Shown here in pieces: positions 31,911-38,062 of a DNA stretch of 38,062 nt (position 1 is the first letter of the stretch; each line of letters opens with the position of its first letter). The DNA is from Prevotella sp. UBA746 (GTDB lineage: Bacteria; Bacteroidota; Bacteroidia; Bacteroidales; Bacteroidaceae): the NCBI GenBank assembly GCA_002298545.1, contig DBKQ01000010.1:1-38062 (forward strand). Direction: 5' to 3'. The notes beneath the pieces were generated by a model, which was not told where the DNA came from, did no database searches, and saw only the letters and a list, made by a program, of their open reading frames with translations. Both the position numbers and the translations under genes were made by a program.

Positions 31911-33818
31911 ATGAAACTACCAACCATATTTTTTTCAACATTGTTTGCCACAATAATTCCACAAACAATCCAAGCCCAAGCTTTATTTAGAGAGATGTCG
32001 TTCTCTAACAACAAGATTGTATTCCAGCTTGTCGCCCCTAATAATGCCACCTTACGAATATATAACGACGGTATCTCGGGAAAAGCCGTTAAGACTGTAA
32101 AGATGAAAAAAGTAGACAATGACTTATGGCAAGCTGAGTTAAAAGGAAATCTTAAAGGTAAATTCTATACGTTTGACTCTGGCAATGGGGAATGTCCCGG
32201 CCTTTTTGCCAAAGCCGTAGGTGTGAACGGAAACCGTGCCGCCATCGTTGATATGAAGGAAACGAATCCTGAGGGATGGGAAACGAACAAAAGACCTGAG
32301 ATTAAATCGCCTTGCGACCTTATTATATATGAGTTACACCACAGAGACTTTTCTATAGACCCTTCGTCGGGAATTGAACACAAGGGAAAATTTCTCGCCC
32401 TCACCGAACCAAAGGCTATCGAATATCTAAAGCGCCTTGGCGTAAATGCCGTTCATATCCTGCCATCATTCGACTATGCATCGGTTGATGAAACTCGGCT
32501 TAACGAACCTCAATACAACTGGGGATATGACCCAAAGAACTACAATGTTCCAGAGGGTAGCTACTCTACAGACCCTTATAATCCACAGACTCGCATCAAG
32601 GAGTTTAAGATGATGGTGCAAGCCTTGCACAAGGCTGGCATCAGAGTGATTCTCGATGTGGTGTACAACCATACTTTCGATATAGAGAACAGTAACTTCC
32701 AGCGTATCTATCCGGATTATTTCTATCGAAAAACTGCCGACGGGAAATACTCCAACGGCTCGGGTTGCGGCAACGAGACGGCATCCGAAAAGCCGCTGAT
32801 GAGGGAATACATGACGGAAAGCGTGAAATACTGGATTAACGAATATCATATCGACGGATTCCGCTTCGACCTTATGGGCGTTCACGACATCGAGACGATG
32901 AACTATATACGGCATGCGGTAAACAAGATTGACCCTTCTATTTATATCTATGGCGAAGGATGGAGCGCCGGCAGCTGTGCCTATCCTACCGACAAGCTGG
33001 CAATGAAAGCCAATACGAAACAGCTTGACGGCATCGGTGCTTTCTGCGATGACATGCGCGATGCTCTGCGCGGACCGTTTAGCGACGACCATAAGGGCGG
33101 ATTCCTTGCCGGCGAACCGGATATGGAGGAAAGTATTAAGTTTGGAATAGCTGGAGCTATCAGTCATCCGCAAATTGATATGAAGAAGGTTAATTATAGC
33201 AAGGAGGCATGGACTAACTCTCCTGCACAGATGATAAGCTACGTGAGTTGCCACGACGACATGTGCCTGACCGACCGCCTGCGTGCCTCTATACCCGGCA
33301 TTAAACAAGACGAACTTATCCGTCTTGACTTGCTTGCACAAACTGCAGTTCTCACATCTCAGGGGGTACCGTTCATTCTTTGTGGCGAAGAGATGCTGCG
33401 CGACAAGAAGGGTGTACACAACAGCTACAACTCTCCCGACAGCATCAATCATCTCGACTGGAACAATCTACGGAAATATCCCGAGGTCTTCAATTACTAC
33501 AGTGGTTTGATTGCTCTCAGAAAGGCTCATCCGGCTTTTCGCATGAGCAATGCCGATGAAGTGAGGAAGCATCTTGAATTTATTGATGCTCCGAAAAGCG
33601 TAGTTGCTTTCCGCTTAAAAGACTTCGCCGGAGGCGACACGTGGAAGAGCATCATCGTTATACTCAATGCAAACAAAAAAGCAATGGAAATTCCTATCCC
33701 TGAAGGGAATTATACTATCGTTGCAAAAAACGGGAAAGTGGACAGCAACGGACTTGGCTCTCTAACAGGCGACACTGCTGCAGTTGAGCCTCAAAGTGCA
33801 ATAATTCTGCACCAATAA
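31911..33818 (+). CDS. pulA: Type I pullulanase, exported (GH13)
   Basis: The product has 635 residues with a signal peptide ending near TIQAQ (residue 23). An N-terminal CBM48-like beta domain (about 25-130) is followed by the GH13 barrel. The type I pullulanase signature YNWGYDP is at about residues 202-208. Catalytic residues are Asp in DGFRFDLMG (about 320), Glu in IYGEGW (about 348) and Asp in SCHDD (about 449). It cuts alpha-1,6 branches in pullulan and branched oligosaccharides. It is shorter than many pullulanases, with no CBM41 or extra N-terminal modules, which fits a periplasmic debranching enzyme acting on imported fragments. It lies in the hydrolase operon between susB and the SusA-like gene. 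Confidence 0.92.
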   Translation: MKLPTIFFSTLFATIIPQTIQAQALFREMSFSNNKIVFQLVAPNNATLRIYNDGISGKAVKTVKMKKVDNDLWQAELKGNLKGKFYTFDSGNGECPGLFAKAVGVNGNRAAIVDMKETNPEGWETNKRPEIKSPCDLIIYELHHRDFSIDPSSGIEHKGKFLALTEPKAIEYLKRLGVNAVHILPSFDYASVDETRLNEPQYNWGYDPKNYNVPEGSYSTDPYNPQTRIKEFKMMVQALHKAGIRVILDVVYNHTFDIENSNFQRIYPDYFYRKTADGKYSNGSGCGNETASEKPLMREYMTESVKYWINEYHIDGFRFDLMGVHDIETMNYIRHAVNKIDPSIYIYGEGWSAGSCAYPTDKLAMKANTKQLDGIGAFCDDMRDALRGPFSDDHKGGFLAGEPDMEESIKFGIAGAISHPQIDMKKVNYSKEAWTNSPAQMISYVSCHDDMCLTDRLRASIPGIKQDELIRLDLLAQTAVLTSQGVPFILCGEEMLRDKKGVHNSYNSPDSINHLDWNNLRKYPEVFNYYSGLIALRKAHPAFRMSNADEVRKHLEFIDAPKSVVAFRLKDFAGGDTWKSIIVILNANKKAMEIPIPEGNYTIVAKNGKVDSNGLGSLTGDTAAVEPQSAIILHQ

Positions 33819-33835
33819 GCCTAAGTCCAAAGACA

Positions 33836-33877
33836 GCCCAGTTCTCCCAAAACTCCCAGAACTCCCAGTTCTCCCAA
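33836..33877. repeat. 9-bp array before the SusA-like gene
   Basis: Four to five CTCCCAGTT/CTCCCAAAA-type units lie 20 bases before the start codon and belong to the same family as the arrays at 25310, 26704 and 31818. Confidence 0.75.
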
Positions 33878-33898
33878 AACAACATAAAATTATCAACA

Positions 33899-35821
33899 AT
33901 GAGAAAAGCAATAACCGCCCTTCTATTGGGCACCACATTAACAATGAGCGCAGCAAACAAGATTGACCGCATAGAACCGACAAACTGGTTCGTCGGCATG
34001 AAGAATCCTCAGGTTCAGCTTATGGTATACGGAAAGGATATCCGTTCGGCAAATGTTTCTACCGATTACCCGGGCATAAAAATCGACAGTCTGGTAAGAC
34101 TTGACTCGCCTAACTATCTTCTCGTATACATGAACGTGAAAGATGCAAAGGCGGGTACTATAAATCTGAAATTTAACGGCAAAGGTGGAAAGCAGACTGT
34201 TAAATATGTTCTTAAAGACAGAATGATGAAAGGCGAAGAACACAAAGGCTTCTCTAATGCCGACGTGCTCTATATGCTCATGCCCGACCGCTTTGCAAGC
34301 AGTGGCTCCAACAAGAGTAACATAAAGGGTATGCTCCCCTACTCCATCAACCGCAAAGAACCGAGTCTGCGACACGGCGGCGACATCAACGGCATACGCC
34401 AGCATCTTGACTATTTCAATCAACTGGGTGTAACGGCTCTGTGGTTCACTCCTGTTCTGGAGAACAATTCGCCCGACAATGGCAATCAAAGCACTTATCA
34501 CGGATATGCCACAACAAATTACTATCGGGTGGATCCACGTTTCGGCTCTAATGATGACTACTGCAGTCTTATCAACGAGGCTCACCGAAAGGGATTGAAG
34601 GTGGTTATGGATATGATTTTCAACCATTGCGGCTTCGACCATCCATGGGTTAAGGATATGCCGTCGAAAGACTGGTTCAACTATCCGGAATGGCTCTACC
34701 CCGAGAATCAGGCAAGAAACAAAAAGACTAAGACTATCGACGGGGCTGCCGAGGTGAACGACAAATACTTGCAGACGAGCTATAAGCTTACTCCTGTACT
34801 CGATCCGTATGCAAGTAAGGTGGACTTAAAAGAAACCGTAGACGGATGGTTCGTGCCGACGATGCCCGACCTCAACCAGCGGAACCAGCACCTAATGACT
34901 TACCTAATTCAAAACAGCGAATGGTGGATTGAAACGGCGGGAATTGACGGCATACGAATGGACACTTACCCTTATGCCGACAGAAAGGGTATGGCTCGAT
35001 GGATGGAAGTGCTCGACGAGGAATACCCTAACTTCAATACCGTTGGCGAAACCTGGGTAACAGAGCCGGCATACACAGCTGCATGGCAGAAGGACTCAAA
35101 GCTATCAGACCAGAATTCTTACCTAAAGACTGTCATGGACTTTGCCTTCTTCGACCGTCTGAACCATGCAAAGAATGAAGAGACTGACGCATGGTGGAAT
35201 GGCTTCAACCGTGTATACAACTCTCTCTGCTATGATTATCTCTACAAAGATCCAAGTCATGTCATGGCCTTCATCGAGAATCACGACACAGACCGCTTCC
35301 TTGGCAACGCCACCGACACGCTGGCGCTGAAACAGGCTCTTGCCTTGTTACTTACCATAAACCGCATTCCGCAACTTTATTACGGGACGGAAATTCTTAT
35401 GAACGGTACCAAACAAGTTACCGACGGCAATGTGCGCCGCGATTTCCCCGGCGGCTTCCCCGGCGACACTCATAATGCCTTTACAAAGGAAGGCAGGACA
35501 AAAGAAGAGAATATGATGTTCAACTGGCTCAGCCGACTGCTCCACTGGCGACAGGGGAACGAGGTTATAACAAAGGGTAAGCAAACGCAGTTTATACCTC
35601 AAGACGGCATCTATGTAGTAGCACGCACATTGGGAAACAAAGCTGTGCTTACCGTTCTCAACGGAACAAGTCACCAGAAGAAGATGCAGGTGGCACGCTA
35701 TGCCGAGATTATAAACGGTGCCGGCGAAGCAATCAACATCCTAACCGGCAGAAAGATTGACTTGACAAAGGATGTTACATTGCCTGCAAGGGGAACTATG
35801 ATTTTGGAAATAAAAATTTAA
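33899..35821 (+). CDS. susA: SusA-like neopullulanase/cyclomaltodextrinase (GH13)
   Basis: The product has 640 residues with a signal peptide ending near MSAAN (residue 19 or 20). The N-terminal domain (about 20-115) is the Ig-like module of neopullulanases (IEPTNWFVGMKNPQVQLMVYG, the usual SusA start). The GH13 barrel has DVLYMLMPDRFA, VVMDMIFNHCG, Asp in DGIRMDTYPYAD (about 353), Glu in TVGETWV (about 383) and Asp in IENHDTDRFL (about 463). It hydrolyses alpha-1,4 bonds in maltooligosaccharides, cyclodextrins and pullulan, in the periplasm. It lies eight bases from the amylase gene and is cotranscribed with it. Confidence 0.93.
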   Translation: MRKAITALLLGTTLTMSAANKIDRIEPTNWFVGMKNPQVQLMVYGKDIRSANVSTDYPGIKIDSLVRLDSPNYLLVYMNVKDAKAGTINLKFNGKGGKQTVKYVLKDRMMKGEEHKGFSNADVLYMLMPDRFASSGSNKSNIKGMLPYSINRKEPSLRHGGDINGIRQHLDYFNQLGVTALWFTPVLENNSPDNGNQSTYHGYATTNYYRVDPRFGSNDDYCSLINEAHRKGLKVVMDMIFNHCGFDHPWVKDMPSKDWFNYPEWLYPENQARNKKTKTIDGAAEVNDKYLQTSYKLTPVLDPYASKVDLKETVDGWFVPTMPDLNQRNQHLMTYLIQNSEWWIETAGIDGIRMDTYPYADRKGMARWMEVLDEEYPNFNTVGETWVTEPAYTAAWQKDSKLSDQNSYLKTVMDFAFFDRLNHAKNEETDAWWNGFNRVYNSLCYDYLYKDPSHVMAFIENHDTDRFLGNATDTLALKQALALLLTINRIPQLYYGTEILMNGTKQVTDGNVRRDFPGGFPGDTHNAFTKEGRTKEENMMFNWLSRLLHWRQGNEVITKGKQTQFIPQDGIYVVARTLGNKAVLTVLNGTSHQKKMQVARYAEIINGAGEAINILTGRKIDLTKDVTLPARGTMILEIKI

Positions 35822-35828
35822 TAATACA

Positions 35829-37871
35829 ATGAACAAGAAATTATCATCACTTTTAGCAGCTATCGCCGTTCCTACAGCTATCATGGCTCAAGGATGGCCG
35901 GCAAACTATCAGGGCGTTATGCTCCAGGGATTCTACTGGAACAGTTACGATGCCTCTAACTGGAAGAATCTTGAAAGTCAAGCCGACGAACTATCGCAGT
36001 ATTTCAAACTGATATGGATTCCGCAGAGCGGAAACTGCGGTGGAGAATCCATGGGATATGACGACCTATACTGGTTTAACAACTACAAGAGTGCCTTCGG
36101 TTCTGAAGAAGAACTGCGCTCTATGATTAAGACTTTTAAAAACAAAGGGCTCGGCACTATTGCCGATGTCGTCATTAACCACCGCAAGACTCTGACAAAC
36201 TGGGTGGACTTCCCGAAGGAGACATATAAGGGAGTAACCTATCAATTACAGTCTACTGATATCTGTAAGGACGACTGCAACGGACAGACTGCTGCATGGG
36301 CAAAGAGCAACGGTTATGAACTGAGCCAGAACTACGACACTGGAGATGGGGTAACCTATGCACGCGACCTTGACCACAACAGTCTGAACGTGCAACAGAA
36401 TGTTAAGGCTTATCTTGATTTCCTGCTTAACGACCTTGGATATACAGGAGTGCGCTACGATATGGTTAAGGGATATGCTGCGAAATTTACGGGCATCTAC
36501 AACAATGCAGCAAAACCCGAGTTCTCCGTTGGTGAATACTTCGACTACGACAAGCAGAAGGTTACAACATGGCTTAACGGAACTAAGGTTGACGACAACA
36601 TACAGAGTGCTGCCTTCGATTTTCCTATCCGCAACGCCGTTAAACAGGCTACTGCCTACAGCAACTGGACAAAGCTGTCGCAAGCTTCTCTTGCCACTGA
36701 CCCGCAATATTCACGCTATGCCGTGACGTTCGTGGAAAATCACGACACGCAATGGCGTTCTGCTACTGAACAACTGGATCCGATAAAATCAGATACTCTT
36801 GCTGCAAACGCATACATCCTTGCTATGCCGGGCACACCTTGCGTATTTATGAAACACTGGATTGACTGGAAGCCGGAGATTAAGAACATGATTCTGCTGC
36901 GCAACCTCGTCGGCATTAGCAACACAAGCTCTTTTAAATGCAACGAGAGCGGTGTTACATACTATAGCTTTACGTCTACCGGCACAAACGGCAACCTCTT
37001 TGCCGTTGTGGGAACGAAAGCCAACAGCGTTACTCCCGACAAGAGTGTATGGGCTCTTGCCGCTGAGGGAAAGAACTATCGCTATTTCATCGAAAGGAAT
37101 AAAGAAACGGCATGGACTTCATTGCCTTCAGGTACTTATTACGGCAACACCGTTGCTACATTGCGTGCCATATCACAGAATGACAATGCAAAACTCGTTT
37201 ATACTATCGACGGCTCCATGCCGACTGTAAACAGTACGGCTGTAGACAACGGAACCAAGGTGTCGCTTCCCGAAGGTGACTATACAATGAAAATCGGACT
37301 GCTTGTCGACGGCAGCGTTACGGGTATCGTGGAACGCACATACAGCATAAAATCTTTCAAGCCATATAACATATCTGTAAACGTCAATGCCGACAATGTA
37401 GGCTGGACGAGCATGAACGTATGGTCGTGGGGCGGCGATGGAACTCACAATCCGACAGCGGCAAAATGGCCGGGCGACAATGTTACTACTACTACAACTA
37501 CCGGAGGTAAACAATGGTACACCCTGGGCTATACAATGAATTCAGCTGACGATTACGTGAATTTTGTATTCAACACAGACAATGGTGAACAGCAAACCGT
37601 AAACATCCAAAACATCAACAAGACATCTTATATAGAGATTCTTAACGACAAGGATGCTGCCGGACATTACAAGATAAAAGATGTTACCGACCAGTATGCC
37701 AGCGGCATTACAAATGCCGTGGCAGAGAAGGTTGACAATCAAGCCACAAAGGTCGTAACGCTCGACGGACAGACCGTGCGTCTCTTTCCCGTACACGTAT
37801 CAACAGCCGAGGCTATCTCTACCCTGCCCCACGGTATTTATATCGTCAACGGCAAGAAGATAATGAAATAG
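35829..37871 (+). CDS. Secreted alpha-amylase with starch-binding module and type IX sorting-like tail (GH13)
   Basis: The product has 680 residues with a signal peptide ending IMAQ (residue 20 or 21). The GH13 barrel is of the short plant/bacterial amylase form, beginning YQGVMLQGFYWNSYD. Catalytic residues are Asp in GVRYDMVKGY (about 211), Glu in SVGEYFDYD (about 236) and Asp in FVENHDTQW (about 306). A beta domain (about 350-420) and a chitobiase-like Ig domain (about 430-510; LVYTIDGSMPT) follow, then a CBM26-like module (about 515-600; MNVWSWGGDGTHNPTAAKWPG). The last residues (VVTLDGQTV, then LPHGIYIVNGKKIMK) resemble type IX secretion tails, predicting export to the surface. It probably does the first cut of starch, as SusG does in Bacteroides. 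Confidence 0.93.
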   Translation: MNKKLSSLLAAIAVPTAIMAQGWPANYQGVMLQGFYWNSYDASNWKNLESQADELSQYFKLIWIPQSGNCGGESMGYDDLYWFNNYKSAFGSEEELRSMIKTFKNKGLGTIADVVINHRKTLTNWVDFPKETYKGVTYQLQSTDICKDDCNGQTAAWAKSNGYELSQNYDTGDGVTYARDLDHNSLNVQQNVKAYLDFLLNDLGYTGVRYDMVKGYAAKFTGIYNNAAKPEFSVGEYFDYDKQKVTTWLNGTKVDDNIQSAAFDFPIRNAVKQATAYSNWTKLSQASLATDPQYSRYAVTFVENHDTQWRSATEQLDPIKSDTLAANAYILAMPGTPCVFMKHWIDWKPEIKNMILLRNLVGISNTSSFKCNESGVTYYSFTSTGTNGNLFAVVGTKANSVTPDKSVWALAAEGKNYRYFIERNKETAWTSLPSGTYYGNTVATLRAISQNDNAKLVYTIDGSMPTVNSTAVDNGTKVSLPEGDYTMKIGLLVDGSVTGIVERTYSIKSFKPYNISVNVNADNVGWTSMNVWSWGGDGTHNPTAAKWPGDNVTTTTTTGGKQWYTLGYTMNSADDYVNFVFNTDNGEQQTVNIQNINKTSYIEILNDKDAAGHYKIKDVTDQYASGITNAVAEKVDNQATKVVTLDGQTVRLFPVHVSTAEAISTLPHGIYIVNGKKIMK

Positions 37872-37882
37872 AATATTTTTTC

Positions 37883-37947
37883 AAAAAATCCTTCACCTTT
37901 CTTATAATCACTTGATTATTAAGATTTTGCGGTGAAGGATTTTTTTG
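37883..37947. terminator. Terminator of the hydrolase operon
   Basis: AAAAAATCCTTCACC (37883-37897) pairs with GGTGAAGGATTTTTT (37931-37945). T runs on both strands make it bidirectional. Confidence 0.9.
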
Positions 37948-38062
37948 TATCAATGTTACTTGCTGAAGTTTCGAATTTAGTTTTTTATAAAGGAATATAG
38001 GAGTAGGAATAATGTCGCGATGGGTGCAAAACAGCCAAAAGGAGGTGTTGTAACTACCGTTA
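37948..38062. other. Right edge, no gene seen
   Basis: The last 115 bases are AT-rich and hold no reading frame longer than about 13 codons. No TAnnTTTG box is seen. This is probably intergenic DNA before the next gene. Confidence 0.5.

Noticed and set aside
31691..32119. Trp/Glu-rich frame on the minus strand (WENWE pattern), also seen at 33715-33999
   Set aside because: It is the reverse reading of the TTCTCCCAG repeat arrays, not a gene.

Overview
The window looks like chromosomal DNA of a Bacteroidota bacterium, most likely Prevotella in the broad sense (Prevotella/Segatella). The evidence is a complete Sus-type starch utilisation locus, several promoters with the Bacteroidota -7 box TAnnTTTG, A-rich leaders in place of strong Shine-Dalgarno sites, lipoproteins with acidic residues after the lipid cysteine, and C-terminal tails of the type IX secretion kind. 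The genus is an inference from general appearance; no marker gene is present.

Positions 1-5300 (minus strand) form an accessory region. It carries a replication-type module of a mobile element: a CHC2 zinc-finger primase-like gene cut by the left edge, a DUF3987-like ATPase and a 158-residue unknown. A tightly overlapping operon of three unrecognised genes follows (5026 to 2632). Paired palindromes, a long inverted repeat and repeated GCTTACA motifs lie between these genes. A broken reading frame (5133-5288) marks the edge.

Positions 5578-9407 hold ordinary chromosomal genes: a half-size EamA transporter, an acetyltransferase remnant, a TerC/Alx family membrane protein, an AEC permease and a PorT-like outer-membrane barrel protein. 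An array of four 21-bp tandem repeats lies at 8491-8574, and a matching array lies at 23851-23934.

Positions 9604-17590 are the glycan capture half of the starch locus: a LacI-type operator, then susC, susD, a susE-like and a susF-like gene, then a terminator. A queD-queE pair with its own promoter follows. Next come a large secreted Ig-like repeat protein, a 76-residue acidic-tailed protein and a fucose/arabinose-isomerase-family protein.

Positions 24090-37947 are the control and degradation half: a second copy of the same 14-bp operator, a LacI-family regulator, a sugar permease, a DPE2-like 4-alpha-glucanotransferase, a GH97 alpha-glucosidase, a pullulanase, a SusA-like neopullulanase and a secreted alpha-amylase with a starch-binding module, closed by a terminator. 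The inferred flow is as follows. Surface amylase and SusDEF bind and cut starch. SusC imports oligosaccharides. Pullulanase, SusA and GH97 trim them in the periplasm or at the envelope. The permease brings maltose or glucose inside, and the glucanotransferase processes maltose or maltodextrins. The LacI protein appears to control both halves, and the operator spacing suggests activation. Junctions between many of these genes are filled with short tandem repeats.
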